Part shown: in pieces, positions 24,981-33,741 of the stretch | Layout of the letters: the number at the start of each line of letters is the position of its first letter | Numbering within the stretch: the first letter of the stretch is position 1 | Source: Sinomonas atrocyanea | GTDB taxonomy: Bacteria > Actinomycetota > Actinomycetes > Actinomycetales > Micrococcaceae | Assembly: GCF_030811715.1 (NCBI RefSeq) | Contig: NZ_JAUSRH010000008.1 | Coordinates: forward strand, 115,178 to 179,177 | Reading direction: 5' to 3' | Length of the DNA stretch: 64,000 bases | Made by a program: the position numbers and the translations under genes | Notes under the pieces: model-generated | Databases searched by the model: none | Seen by the model: only the letters and a program-made list of their open reading frames with translations | Told to the model about the DNA's origin: nothing

Positions 24981-25705
24981 CAGCCATCCATCCTCGAGAT
25001 CAGCCCGTGGACCAGTGCACGGTGCAGGGTCAGGAACAGCTCTCCGAGCTCGCGGGCCTCCTCGGCAGCCCGCTCACGGGAGGCGGGGTCCCGCCGCGAC
25101 GCGCTCGGCGCCACGGCGCGTTCGATCAGTGCCACTTCCCGCTCTGCCGTGGTCTGGAAGGGCCGCAGGTGGCGGGGCTCGAGGCCGTGGTCCGCCAGGG
25201 CGACGCAGGAACGGGCCACCGCGAGATCGTGCTCGTCGAACCGGCCGTCCTCGGCGCTGATGAGGCCGAACGTTGCCATGGCCTCCACGAGCGCCGCGCT
25301 CGCCCCGGATTCCGCCCGGAGCTGGGCCTCGCCCAGCGAACGCGGGCGCGTGCCGCCCAGCTGGGCACCGAGCTCCTCGGACACCGCGCGCGGGGCGATG
25401 CTCGCTCCGCCGGGGAGCCCCTCGGGCCGCTCGCCGCGGTCGACCGCGTCGAGGTAGTCCTTGATGACCTTCAACGGCAGGTACTGGTCGCGCTGCAGCG
25501 CGAGGATGAACCGGAGACGCTCGACATCGCCGTCGCTGTACTGCCGGTAGCCCGAGGGCGTGCGGTGCGGCGCGATGAGGCCCTTGTCCTCCAGGAACCG
25601 GATCTTGGAGGCCGTCATCGAGGGAAAGTCCTCGGCCAGGGTGGCCAGGACCTCGCCGATGTTCAGGGCCGTGGCCCCCTTGCGCTCGGGCTGGGCAGCT
25701 GCCAT
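24980..25705 (-). CDS. ftsR: MerR-family regulator, FtsR-like (Rv1828 / cg1631 position)
   Basis: 241 residues. The N-terminal MerR helix-turn-helix is NIGEVLATLAEDFPSMTASKIRFLEDKGLIAPHRTPSGYRQYSDGDVERLRFI, given here in short pieces: the recognition part is TASKIRFLEDKGL and the wing is SGYRQYSDGDVERL. A long C-terminal helical domain follows. In Corynebacterium the protein in this position, next to the FHA gene odhI/garA, activates ftsZ and is named FtsR; the assignment here rests on gene order and domain plan. The start lies 11 nt after the garA stop. Confidence 0.82.
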   Translation of the reverse strand: MAAAQPERKGATALNIGEVLATLAEDFPSMTASKIRFLEDKGLIAPHRTPSGYRQYSDGDVERLRFILALQRDQYLPLKVIKDYLDAVDRGERPEGLPGGASIAPRAVSEELGAQLGGTRPRSLGEAQLRAESGASAALVEAMATFGLISAEDGRFDEHDLAVARSCVALADHGLEPRHLRPFQTTAEREVALIERAVAPSASRRDPASRERAAEEARELGELFLTLHRALVHGLISRMDG

Positions 25706-25716
25706 GGATCCGCCTC

Positions 25717-26202
25717 TCAGGCGGTGGGCCGCACCGGGCTCTGTGCGGGGCTGAGGTAGAAGGTGAGCCGGAACTTGCCGATCTGCACCTCCGAACCGTT
25801 GCGCAGGGCGACCTGGTCGACCCGGTCATGGTTGACGTACGTGCCGTTGAGGCTGCCGGCGTCGACCACCTCGAAGCCCCGGCCCACCCGGCGGAACTGC
25901 GCGTGGCGGCGGGAGACGGTCACATCGTCGAGAAAGATGTCGGCGTTCGGGTGGCGGCCCGCGGTCGTGACGTCCGAGTCGAGCAGGAACCGTGCGCCCG
26001 CATTGGGCCCGGCATGCGCGATGAGCAGCGCCGACCCATAGGGCAGCGCGGCGACCGCCTTGGCCTCCTCCGCGCTCAGCGCGGGGGCGATCGTCGTGTC
26101 GGCATGGATCGGCGGCATGTGGATCGACGTCGTCTCGGACGCCGATTCCTGACGCTGCGTCACCTCGTCGGCGCCGACGTCCCGGCGCTCGTGGCTCACC
26201 AT
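25717..26202 (-). CDS. garA: FHA-domain regulator GarA/OdhI
   Basis: 161 residues. In mycobacteria and corynebacteria this protein inhibits 2-oxoglutarate dehydrogenase and controls glutamate metabolism when unphosphorylated; Ser/Thr kinases switch it off at an N-terminal ETT motif. The motif is present (SASETTSIHMPP). The FHA domain (about 55-150) has the phosphothreonine-binding residues TTAGRHPNADIFL, VSRRHAQF and GSLNGTYVNHDRV. ATG with AGGAGG 5 nt upstream. It lies between gcvH and the FtsR-like gene, as in M. tuberculosis. The PASTA kinase in this window is a possible upstream kinase (inference). Confidence 0.94.
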   Translation of the reverse strand: MVSHERRDVGADEVTQRQESASETTSIHMPPIHADTTIAPALSAEEAKAVAALPYGSALLIAHAGPNAGARFLLDSDVTTAGRHPNADIFLDDVTVSRRHAQFRRVGRGFEVVDAGSLNGTYVNHDRVDQVALRNGSEVQIGKFRLTFYLSPAQSPVRPTA

Positions 26203-26235
26203 CAGTTCCTCCTGAACAGTCCCGGAATCAGACTT

Positions 26236-26622
26236 CTACCCTACCTGCTGCTCGTACTCGGCGGCACTGAGGAGGCCCTCCGTCTGCGCGTCGTCCGCGA
26301 GCTTGACCTCGAACAGCCAGCCCTCGCCATACGGATCGGAGTTCACGAGCGCCGGATCCGTGTCCAGAGCCTCGTTCCGCGCGACCACGGTCCCGCCGGC
26401 CGGGGCGTAGATGTCGCTGACGCTCTTGGTTGACTCGACCTCGCCGACGACGCCGTTGGCGCTCACCTCGGTGCCGACCTCGGGCATCTGGACGTAGACC
26501 ACGTCGCCGAGGGCGTCCTGGGCGAAGTCGGTGATGCCGATGCGCACCACGCCGTCGCCGGGCTCGGTCGAGACCCACTCGTGCTCTGCCGTGTAGGACA
26601 GCTCCGCTGGGACGTTGCTCAT
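26236..26622 (-). CDS. gcvH: Glycine cleavage system H protein
   Basis: Lipoyl carrier of the glycine cleavage complex, shuttling the aminomethyl group between P, T and L proteins. 128 residues, the usual length. It opens MSNVPAELSYTAEHEWV and carries the lipoylated Lys in GEVESTKSVSDIYAP, then NSDPYGEGWLFEV. No gcvP or gcvT is nearby in the window, so the gene is separated from its partners, as in mycobacteria. Longer in-frame upstream extensions lack family similarity. Confidence 0.96.
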   Translation of the reverse strand: MSNVPAELSYTAEHEWVSTEPGDGVVRIGITDFAQDALGDVVYVQMPEVGTEVSANGVVGEVESTKSVSDIYAPAGGTVVARNEALDTDPALVNSDPYGEGWLFEVKLADDAQTEGLLSAAEYEQQVG

Positions 26623-26799
26623 GGGGCTCGCCTTTCGTCGACGTCGAGGCGTCGGGCATGCCCGGCCAGCCTCTGGGTGCGGTATCGCTGAAAGTATAGG
26701 CACAAGGACGCCCCGCGGATCGGCCGCGCCCCGCTGCGCCGGGCGCCGTTTCCTGCCACGATGGAGCACGAGCAGTCCACGTCACGTCAGGAGGGGTCC

Positions 26800-27720
26800 A
26801 TGCCGGAGCTGCCGGAGGTCACAGCGCTGGCCGAGTACCTCGACCGGCGCCTCGCCGGGGCGGTCGTCGAACAGGTCCGGATCGGGGCCATCAACGCGCT
26901 CAAGACCGCCGATCCTCCGTACACCGCCCTCGTGGGGCGCCGCGTCGACTCGGTGGGCCGGCGCGGCAAGTTCCTCGTCCTGGTCACCGAGCCGGTCCCT
27001 GCCGAGGACGGCGGGGACCGCGGGGGCGGGGCGGACGACGCCGGCCCGCTCGCCGTCGTCGTACATCTCGCCCTGGGCGGGTGGGTGCGGGTGACGGACC
27101 GCATCCAGGAGGGGGCCCCGCCGCGGGGGAAGGGCTACGTGGCGGCGCGTTTCGGGTTCGTGCGGGACGGCGAGGAGACCGGGATCGACCTGACCGAGGC
27201 GGGGACCTGGAAGCGGCTCTCCGTGCATATCGTGCGCCGCCTCGAGGACGTTCCAGCCATCGCGGACCTCGGCCCCGAGCCGCTCGCGGAGGACTTCACG
27301 CTCGAGGCCTTCCGGAAGCTCCTGAACCACCGCAAGCAGGTCAAGGGCCTGCTCCGCGACCAGAAGATCATCGCGGGGATCGGCAATGCCTACAGCGACG
27401 AGATCCTGCACGCTGCGAAGATCTCCCCCTTCGCGATCGCCTCGACGCTGGACGACGTCTCCACCGCCCGGCTCTACGAATCGATGCGGCGCGTCCTCAC
27501 CGACGCGGTCGAGGAGGACCTCGGGCACCCGCCGGAGGAGCTCAAGGACGAGAAGCGCCGGATCATGCGCGTCCACCGCCGGGCGGGCGAGCCGTGCCCC
27601 GTGTGCGGGGACACCATCCTCGAGGTCTCCTTCGCGGACAGCGCCCTGCAGTACTGCCCCTCATGCCAGACGGGCGGGAAGCCGCTCGCCGACCGCCGCA
27701 CCTCGAAGTTCCTCAAGTAG
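26800..27720 (+). CDS. Fpg/Nei family DNA glycosylase/AP lyase
   Basis: Base-excision repair enzyme of 306 residues removing oxidised bases. The start is fixed by the catalytic N-terminus MPELPEV: Pro2 is the nucleophile and Glu3 the acid, so the ATG after AGGAGGGG is right and the longer frame is not. Lys of GRRGKFLVL is conserved. The helix-two-turn-helix (LRDQKIIAGIGNAYSDEIL) and a C-terminal zinc finger CPVC...CPSC complete the fold. Whether it prefers 8-oxoG (Fpg) or oxidised pyrimidines (Nei) cannot be settled; a Gly/Ala-rich insert (about residues 72-90) is unusual. Confidence 0.92.
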   Translation: MPELPEVTALAEYLDRRLAGAVVEQVRIGAINALKTADPPYTALVGRRVDSVGRRGKFLVLVTEPVPAEDGGDRGGGADDAGPLAVVVHLALGGWVRVTDRIQEGAPPRGKGYVAARFGFVRDGEETGIDLTEAGTWKRLSVHIVRRLEDVPAIADLGPEPLAEDFTLEAFRKLLNHRKQVKGLLRDQKIIAGIGNAYSDEILHAAKISPFAIASTLDDVSTARLYESMRRVLTDAVEEDLGHPPEELKDEKRRIMRVHRRAGEPCPVCGDTILEVSFADSALQYCPSCQTGGKPLADRRTSKFLK

Positions 27721-27748
27721 GCGGAGCACGGACCGTGCCGGGGGTGGA

Positions 27749-28324
27749 TCAGATCCGGTCGAGGAAGGCGAGGACGCGGTCCACGGCCAGCGATGCCGAG
27801 GCCGCGTCGAAGCCCTTCTGGCTCGAGTCGGCGAAGTAGTGGGCGGAGGACGGGTAGAGGAAGAGTTCGGCATCCTGCGCCCCGGCGACGATCGCGCGGG
27901 CCGCGTCGACGTCGCCCTCGTCCATGAAGATCGGGTCCTGTTCCGCCCCGTGGACCTGGAGGGGGACGCCGGCCGGCCACGGGCCGCCGAACTCCTCGGC
28001 GGGCACACATGAGTAGAAGAAGACGGCCCCGCGCGCTCCGGCGCGCGTCTGGGCGAGCTTCTGCGCCGGCAGCACGCCGAGCGAGAGGCCCATGTAGACG
28101 AGGTTCTCCGGAAGGGCCGACGCCGCGCGCTCGCCGCGGGCGATGATCTCGCCGAAGCCGATCTCGCGCGCGTGCTCCACCCCCTCGTCGATCGTCGCGA
28201 AGGTCCTGCCCTCGAACAGGTCCGGTGTCGTCACGGTGTGGCCGTTGCGGATCAGGGTCTCCGCGAGGGACGCGACACCGGGCGTGAGGCCGAGCGCGTG
28301 GTGGAACAGGAGGATGTCTGCCAT
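27749..28324 (-). CDS. Dienelactone hydrolase family protein
   Basis: 191-residue alpha/beta hydrolase-fold protein. It opens MADILLFHHALGLTPGV, with DLFEGRTFATIDEGV following. The usual nucleophile elbow is GLSLGV, with Ser rather than the Cys of true dienelactone hydrolases. PLQVHGAEQDPIFM holds the likely acid and LFLYPSSAHYFADSS the catalytic His. This combination is typical of the Arthrobacter/Streptomyces 'dienelactone hydrolase' group with no proven substrate. It follows the LLM oxidoreductase by 70 nt on the same strand. Confidence 0.85.
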   Translation of the reverse strand: MADILLFHHALGLTPGVASLAETLIRNGHTVTTPDLFEGRTFATIDEGVEHAREIGFGEIIARGERAASALPENLVYMGLSLGVLPAQKLAQTRAGARGAVFFYSCVPAEEFGGPWPAGVPLQVHGAEQDPIFMDEGDVDAARAIVAGAQDAELFLYPSSAHYFADSSQKGFDAASASLAVDRVLAFLDRI

Positions 28325-28394
28325 GCCGCACACGCTAGCCCGAGCGCGGCCGGACGGCCAGCAGTGGCCGCGTGCGACGGGCCCGGCGGCGGGG

Positions 28395-29471
28395 TCAGGG
28401 GATCGGGTCTCCCTCGACGGGGCCGTCCGTGTTGGGCCGCCAGCCGAGCTCCGGGGCGACGAGCTTCGCGAAAGATTCGAGGATGTGGAGGTTGTATTCG
28501 ACCCCGAGCTGGTTCGGGATGGTCAGCATCACGGTGTCTGCAGCCATGACCGCGGAGTCGCCCCGGAGCTGCTCGACGAGTTCGTCGGGCTCGGCCGCGT
28601 AGGTCTTGCCGAACGTGGACTGGAAGCCGTCGATCACGCCGATCTGGTCCGAGTCCGTGCGCCGGCCGAAGTACATCGCGTCCTTGGAGTTCACGATCGG
28701 GAAGATGCTGCGGCTCACCGAGACCCGGGGCGGCCGCGTGTGCCCCGCTTCCTTGTACGCGGCCCGGTAGGCATCGATCTGGTCCCGCTGGAGCTCGTGG
28801 AACGGCACGCCCGGGGCCTCCGTCAGCAGGGTCGAGCTCATGAGGTTCAGGCCCAGCCGCCCGGTCCACTCGGCCGTGGAGCGGGTGCCACTCCCCCACC
28901 AGATCCGTCCGCGCAGGCCCGGCGAGTGCGGCTCGACGGGCAGCAGCGTTCCGGCCGGAGCCTGGCGCGGGTCGGCGGGCGCGATGCCCTCGCCGTCGAT
29001 GGCCCGCAGGAACGTCTCGAAGTGCGACCGGGCGAGGTCGGCGCCGCGGGGGTCCTCGGCGCCGGTATAGCCGAACGCCTCGTACCCGCGCAGCGCCGGC
29101 TCAGGCGAGCCACGGCTCACGCCGATTGCGATCCGGCCGGCGCTGATGATATCGAGCGCGGCGAGCTCCTCGGCGAGGTAGAGCGGGTTCTCGTACCGCA
29201 TGTCGATCACGCCCGTGCCGACCTCGATGCGCTGCGTCCTCGCGGCGATCGCACTCAGGAGTGGCACCGGAGCGGCCTGCTGCGGCGCAAAGTGGTGGAC
29301 GCGGAAGTACGCGCCATTGACGCCGAGCTCGTCCGCCCCGACGCCCAGGTCGACGGCTTGGCGGATCATGTCCGCCGCGCTGCCCGTCTGTGAGCCGCGC
29401 AGGGGCGCGTAGTGTCCGAACGAGAGGAATCCGAAGGCCTTCACACGGGCGTCAACTGCATGCATGTGCAT
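28395..29471 (-). CDS. LLM-class flavin-dependent oxidoreductase
   Basis: 358-residue luciferase-like monooxygenase (TIM barrel) that should use reduced FMN or F420. It contains GFLSFGHYAPLRG, LSAIAARTQRIEVGTGVIDMRYENPLYLAEE and GRIAIGVSRGSPEPALRGYEAFGY, typical of the family. The start opens MHMHAVDARVKAFG after a GAGGA site 6 nt upstream; it lies in a 21-nt alternating purine-pyrimidine tract. An ATG two codons later is possible. Substrate unknown. The next gene downstream encodes a hydrolase, so a small catabolic pair is possible (inference). Confidence 0.88.
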   Translation of the reverse strand: MHMHAVDARVKAFGFLSFGHYAPLRGSQTGSAADMIRQAVDLGVGADELGVNGAYFRVHHFAPQQAAPVPLLSAIAARTQRIEVGTGVIDMRYENPLYLAEELAALDIISAGRIAIGVSRGSPEPALRGYEAFGYTGAEDPRGADLARSHFETFLRAIDGEGIAPADPRQAPAGTLLPVEPHSPGLRGRIWWGSGTRSTAEWTGRLGLNLMSSTLLTEAPGVPFHELQRDQIDAYRAAYKEAGHTRPPRVSVSRSIFPIVNSKDAMYFGRRTDSDQIGVIDGFQSTFGKTYAAEPDELVEQLRGDSAVMAADTVMLTIPNQLGVEYNLHILESFAKLVAPELGWRPNTDGPVEGDPIP

Positions 29472-29500
29472 GCGTATTCCTCGCCGTCGGCCCGCTGGCA

Positions 29501-29905
29501 TCAGCGCGCCTGGACGAGCTTGACCTGGTGCCCGGCGGGGTCCAGGACCCAGGCGTACCGGAGCCGGCCGTCCGGGGAGTCCATGGGGCCCGTGACGGCG
29601 GCGGCCCCCGCAGAGACGGCGCGCGCGAACAGCCCGTCGACGTCCGGCGACCAGAGCACGACCTCGGTTGACCGGCCGCCGCCCGTGCCCACGCCGAGGC
29701 CGGCGATCCGGTTGGCGGCCGCGGCGGACGTGAGCCCCAGCCGTGTGCCCGCCGCGTCGACCTCCGCGTGCTGGACGGCACCGGTCTCCGGGAAGCGGAA
29801 CACTTCAGGAAGGCCCAGGGATCGGTAGAACGCGAGGCAGGATGGAACATCGTCGCAGAAGAGGTTGACCTGGACGTGCGCCACTGCCACCGGATCGTTG
29901 TCCAC
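29501..29905 (-). CDS. VOC (glyoxalase/bleomycin-resistance fold) protein
   Basis: 134 residues. Two beta-alpha-beta-beta-beta modules of the vicinal-oxygen-chelate fold are visible: AHVQVNLFCDDVPSCLAFYRSLGL and, after a linker, TEVVLWSPDVDGLFARAVSAGA, ending YAWVLDPAGHQVKLVQ. The GTG start (VDNDPVAVAHVQ) has no Shine-Dalgarno site, but TACGTT lies 7 nt upstream, suggesting a leaderless transcript. Longer frames read through the tRNA and are false. Role (dioxygenase, lyase or binding protein) not predictable. Confidence 0.82.
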   Translation of the reverse strand: MDNDPVAVAHVQVNLFCDDVPSCLAFYRSLGLPEVFRFPETGAVQHAEVDAAGTRLGLTSAAAANRIAGLGVGTGGGRSTEVVLWSPDVDGLFARAVSAGAAAVTGPMDSPDGRLRYAWVLDPAGHQVKLVQAR

Positions 29906-29946
29906 GGTCCGAAACGTAGCACCACCCGCTGGGCGAGAACGAGAAA

Positions 29947-29978
29947 GGGACCCGATCCGCGTCCGCGGATCGGGTCCC
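29947..29978 (-). terminator. Intrinsic terminator of tRNA-Pro
   Basis: A 14-bp stem (GGGACCCGATCCGC with its complement, GTCC loop) is followed on the minus strand by TTTCTC. It lies 7 nt after the tRNA 3' end. Confidence 0.85.
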
Positions 29979-29984
29979 TGCTGG

Positions 29985-30058
<74 letters not shown>

Positions 30059-30196
30059 AACATCGCCCGCGCCTGACGCTCTCACGCCCGGCGAAGCAAC
30101 CGCTCCAGCATATCCGAACGGGGCGATCGGCGCGAATCGAGCAGTGCCCGGCGAGCCTCCGCCGCGGCGACTGCTGGACACGGTACGAGCGGGAAA

Positions 30197-30245
30197 GCAC
30201 GACGCCGGTGGGCCGCCCTCCTGGGGTGACTCACCGGCGTCGTGC
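30197..30245 (-). terminator. Terminator of der
   Basis: GCACGACGCCGGTG (30197-30210) pairs with CACCGGCGTCGTGC (30232-30245) around a 21-nt loop, 5 nt after the der stop, and TTTCCC follows on the minus strand. Confidence 0.75.
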
Positions 30246-30250
30246 GGGGC

Positions 30251-31801
30251 CTACTTCTTCTTCGAGCGGCGCTCGCGCACGCGCATGCTGATCTCGATCG
30301 GAGTGCCCTCGAAGCCGAACGTCTCGCGCAGGCGGCGCGTGATGAAGCGGCGGTAGCCCGGATCGAGGAACCCGGTGGTGAACAGGACGAACTTCGGCGG
30401 CCGGCTCTGGGCCTGGGTGCCGAAGAGGATGCGCGGCTGCTTGCCCCCGCGCACCGGGTGCGGGTGTGCGGCGACGAGCTCGCCGAGGAACGCGTTGAGC
30501 CGGCCGGTCGGGATGCGGGTGTCCCAGCCGGCGAGGGCCTTGTCCAGCGCGGGCACGAGGCGGTCCCGGTGCCAGCCGGTCTTGGCGGAGAGGTTCACCC
30601 GCGGAGCCCACTCCACATGGGCGAGGTCCTTCTCGATCTCGCGCTCGAGCCAGCGGCGCCGCTCGTCGTCCATGAGGTCCCACTTGTTGAACGCGATGAC
30701 GAGGGCGCGCCCGGACTCGATCGCGAGCGAGAGGATGCGCACGTCCTGCTCGGAGAGTACCTCGTCCGCGGCCAGGAGCACGACGGCGACCTCCGCCTTC
30801 TCGAGCGCGGCCTGCGTCCGCAGGGACGCGTAGTACTCGGCGCCCTGGGCCATGTGCTGGCGGCGGCGGATGCCCGCGGTGTCCACGAAGCGCCACGTCC
30901 TGCCGCCGAGCTCGATGTACTCGTCGACCGGGTCCCGCGTGGTGCCCGCTAGCTCGTTCACGACGGACCGCTCCGAGCCGGCGAGCTTGTTCAGGAGCGA
31001 GGACTTGCCCACGTTCGGCCGGCCGATGAGCGCCACGCGACGCGGGCCGCCCGAGCGCTCGACGCCGGCGATCGCGGAGAACTCGGGCAGGACCTCGAGC
31101 GCTGCGTCGAGCAGGTCCGCCACGCCGCGTCCGTGGAGGGCCGAGACAGGCCACGGCTGGCCGAAGCCGAGGCCCCACAGCAGGGAGGCGTCGGCCTCCT
31201 GGGCGAAGTCGTCGACCTTGTTCGCCACGAGCAGCACGGGCTTCTTGGACTTGCGCAGCATGCGCATGACGGCCTCGTCGGTGGCCGTGGCCCCGACGGT
31301 GGCGTCGACGACGAACAGGACGGCGTCCGCCATGCTCACCGCGACCTCGGCCTGCTCGGCGACCATCGCGTGCAGGCCCTTGGCGTCGCGCTCCCAGCCG
31401 CCGGTGTCCACGAGCGTGAACTTCCGTCCGGTCCATTCGGCGGGGTAGGAGACGCGGTCTCGCGTGACGCCGGGGACGTCCTCGACCACGGCCTCGCGGC
31501 GGCCCAGGATCCGGTTGACGAGGGTGGACTTGCCCACGTTGGGGCGGCCGATGATCGCCAGGACGGGGTCCATCCGGGTCGGCGTGTCCGCGTCCCAGTC
31601 CTCGCCTCCGCCCGCGAGGAGGCGCGCGTCCTCCTCGTCCAGGTCGTAGTCGTCCAGGCCTGCGCGCAGGGTCGCCGCGCGCTGGTCCGCCTCGGCGTCG
31701 TCCATCGCCGCGAGGTGCTCGGCGACCTGGTCGGCGCCCTCGGGCACGTACTCGTCGTTCCCGGCGGAGCCGGCGGTCCCGGTATCCAGGGAATCGGTCA
31801 T
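30251..31801 (-). CDS. der: Ribosome-biogenesis GTPase Der (EngA)
   Basis: Tandem-domain GTPase needed for 50S subunit assembly. 516 residues. An acidic N-terminal extension (1-76) precedes the first G domain: [24 protein letters not shown]. The second domain has [18 protein letters not shown] and NKWDL. The C-terminal KH-like domain follows ([20 protein letters not shown]) and ends in the basic [21 protein letters not shown] at residue 77 is a possible internal start giving the length of E. coli Der-like proteins; the extension has normal codon use, so I keep it. It follows cmk by 34 nt, the usual actinobacterial order. Confidence 0.96.
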   Translation of the reverse strand: MTDSLDTGTAGSAGNDEYVPEGADQVAEHLAAMDDAEADQRAATLRAGLDDYDLDEEDARLLAGGGEDWDADTPTRMDPVLAIIGRPNVGKSTLVNRILGRREAVVEDVPGVTRDRVSYPAEWTGRKFTLVDTGGWERDAKGLHAMVAEQAEVAVSMADAVLFVVDATVGATATDEAVMRMLRKSKKPVLLVANKVDDFAQEADASLLWGLGFGQPWPVSALHGRGVADLLDAALEVLPEFSAIAGVERSGGPRRVALIGRPNVGKSSLLNKLAGSERSVVNELAGTTRDPVDEYIELGGRTWRFVDTAGIRRRQHMAQGAEYYASLRTQAALEKAEVAVVLLAADEVLSEQDVRILSLAIESGRALVIAFNKWDLMDDERRRWLEREIEKDLAHVEWAPRVNLSAKTGWHRDRLVPALDKALAGWDTRIPTGRLNAFLGELVAAHPHPVRGGKQPRILFGTQAQSRPPKFVLFTTGFLDPGYRRFITRRLRETFGFEGTPIEISMRVRERRSKKK

Positions 31802-31835
31802 GGGGGTCTCCTTGAAGGGTGTCAGGGGGCCGGGC

Positions 31836-32651
31836 TCACGCGCCGGCCGGGCGGCTCACGGCCGCGTGCACGACGCCGAGGACGGCGTCGACGGTCTGGT
31901 CGAAGTCGAGGTCTGAGGAGTCGACGGTGAAGACGCCGTCGGCGGCCTGCGTGAAGCTGGCGACGGCGGAGTCCTTCGCGTCCCGCGCGACGACCTGCTC
32001 GTGCAGCTCCTCGGCGTTCTGGGTGCCGCCGAGCTGCGCTCCGCGGCGGCGCATGCGGGCCTCCTCGGAGGCGGTGAGCAGGAGCCGCACCTCGGCGTCG
32101 CGCGCCACCACGGTGGTGATGTCCCGGCCCTCGACCACCATGCGCCGGCCGTGGGCCGCGATGATCGCGCGCTGGCGGCGGATGAGCTCGTCCCGCACGC
32201 CCAGGTTCGTCGCGACGGCGCTCACCGAGGCGGAAATGCGGGGCTCGCGGATGGCCGCGGTGACGTCGGCGCCGCGCACGAGGACCCGCTCGGTGGCGGG
32301 GCTCGTGCTCAGCTCGAGGTCGAGCCCCCGGGCCGCGGCCTCAACGAGCGCGCCGTCCGCGAGGTCGAGGCCCCGCTCGAGGCAGTCCCAGGCCACCGCC
32401 CGGTACATGGCACCGGTGTCGAGGTAGGCGAGCCGGAGCCGGCGTGCCACCTCCTTCGAGACGCTCGACTTCCCCGATCCGCTCGGGCCATCGATCGCCA
32501 CGACGAGCGGCCGGCCGAGCCGGAGGGGCTCCGCGCCGGGAGCGGGCGTGTAGCGCACGGACGTGCCCTGCGCCGTGCTGAGGGAATGGAGCTCCGTGGA
32601 CTGCGCCACGCCCTGCTCCGTCTCCTGCTCGCTCATTGCAGTACCCGCCAT
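31836..32651 (-). CDS. cmk: Cytidylate kinase
   Basis: Phosphorylates CMP/dCMP. The ATP loop is [22 protein letters not shown], then [10 protein letters not shown] and the CMP-binding [11 protein letters not shown]; the C-terminal [12 protein letters not shown] is conserved. 271 residues from the ATG (MAGTAMSEQ) with GGAGGA 6 nt upstream; an ATG five codons later overlaps the tyrA stop as ATGA and is an almost equal candidate. The first 45 residues are a polar leader not found in E. coli. It is co-transcribed with tyrA and der. Confidence 0.94.
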   Translation of the reverse strand: MAGTAMSEQETEQGVAQSTELHSLSTAQGTSVRYTPAPGAEPLRLGRPLVVAIDGPSGSGKSSVSKEVARRLRLAYLDTGAMYRAVAWDCLERGLDLADGALVEAAARGLDLELSTSPATERVLVRGADVTAAIREPRISASVSAVATNLGVRDELIRRQRAIIAAHGRRMVVEGRDITTVVARDAEVRLLLTASEEARMRRRGAQLGGTQNAEELHEQVVARDAKDSAVASFTQAADGVFTVDSSDLDFDQTVDAVLGVVHAAVSRPAGA

Positions 32652-33733
32652 CCGCGCTCCTCCAGTTCCGCCACCAGGGCGTCGTGCTTGCTCGGCAGCA
32701 CCGAGATCTCCACCATGCCCACATTCCGCCCCGACGAGTGGTCGAGGCGCAGGTCTTCGAGGTTCACCCCGATCTCGCCGATCTCCGTCAGGAGCCTGGC
32801 GATCTGCCCCGGCCTGTCGTCGACGAGGACCGTGAGCCACGCGAACGCCTGAGGCGGGCCGCCGTGCTTGCCCGGGATCCGCGCCTGGCCCGCGTTGCCC
32901 TCGGTCATGAGCTGGGCCAGATCGAGCCGCGCCCCCGGCGCCGTGGGCGCCTCGAGGGTGCGGATGAGGCGTTCGACGTCCTCGCGCACACCGTACAGGT
33001 GCTCGACGATCTTGCCCGCATTCGCCCCGAGGATCTGCACCCACAGGCCCGGGTCGCTCGCGGCGATGCGCGTCGTGTCGCGCAGGCCGTTGCCCGCGAG
33101 GGCCAGCAGCCGCAGGTCGGTACCCTGCAGGCGCGAGGCCAGCAGGGAGGACATGACCTGGGGCAGGTGGCTCACGAGCGCCACCGCCTCGTCGTGCTCG
33201 TCGGCGTCGAACTCGACGACGATGCCGCCGAGGTCGGAGCCAAGGGCCTTGGCGAGGCGGACAGCGCCGGGATCGGACTCGGGGGCCGCGCACACGACCC
33301 AGGGCATGGAGGTGAAGAGCTCGCCGCGGGCGGCAACCGGGCCGGACTTCTCCCGGCCGGCCATGGGGTGGGTCCCGACGTAGCGGGCCACGTCCGCGCC
33401 GCGCTCGCGCAGCCCCTGCACGATGGCGCCCTTGACGCTGGCGATGTCCACGACGACGGCATGGGGCCAGCGCTCGAGGGCGCGCGCTGCGACGCCGACG
33501 GCCACGTCCGGAGGCGTCGCCACGACGACGAGCTCCGGCTGGGCTCCGCGGTCGGCCTCGAACTCGGCGATGGGCCGGCCCGCGCCGATGTCGACCGCGA
33601 CGGCCTGGTTGGTGGGCGAGGTGTCCTCGAGGAAGACCGGCACGCCGCGGTGCTCGAGGCCGAGGCCGATGCTGGTCCCGAGCAGCCCGGTGCCGATGAC
33701 GACGATCGGTCCATGGAGGTGTGTTGCTGACAT
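32633..33733 (-). CDS. tyrA: Prephenate dehydrogenase
   Basis: Tyrosine biosynthesis: oxidative decarboxylation of prephenate (or arogenate) with NAD(P). 366 residues. N-terminal Rossmann loop VVIGTGLLGTSIGLGL, catalytic-region THPMAGREKSGP and SHLPQVMSSLLA (His of the active site) are canonical. A C-terminal ACT domain (about 290-366, VLVDDRPGQIARLLTEIGEIGVNLEDL) suggests feedback control by an aromatic amino acid. It sits between rluB and cmk, an insertion relative to mycobacteria. Overlaps cmk. ATG preceded by GGGGAG. Confidence 0.94.
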   Translation of the reverse strand: MSATHLHGPIVVIGTGLLGTSIGLGLEHRGVPVFLEDTSPTNQAVAVDIGAGRPIAEFEADRGAQPELVVVATPPDVAVGVAARALERWPHAVVVDIASVKGAIVQGLRERGADVARYVGTHPMAGREKSGPVAARGELFTSMPWVVCAAPESDPGAVRLAKALGSDLGGIVVEFDADEHDEAVALVSHLPQVMSSLLASRLQGTDLRLLALAGNGLRDTTRIAASDPGLWVQILGANAGKIVEHLYGVREDVERLIRTLEAPTAPGARLDLAQLMTEGNAGQARIPGKHGGPPQAFAWLTVLVDDRPGQIARLLTEIGEIGVNLEDLRLDHSSGRNVGMVEISVLPSKHDALVAELEERGWRVLQ

Positions 33734-33741
33734 GCTCTCCC

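Noticed and set aside
27726..27738. GCACGG-a-CCGTGC hairpin between fpg-like and hydrolase genes
   Set aside because: One-base loop; after opening the stem to a real loop it is too short to call a terminator.
28345..28372. CGCGGCC/GGCCGCG hairpin after the LLM oxidoreductase gene
   Set aside because: Only 7 bp with a 14-nt loop and no T-run; common in such GC-rich DNA.
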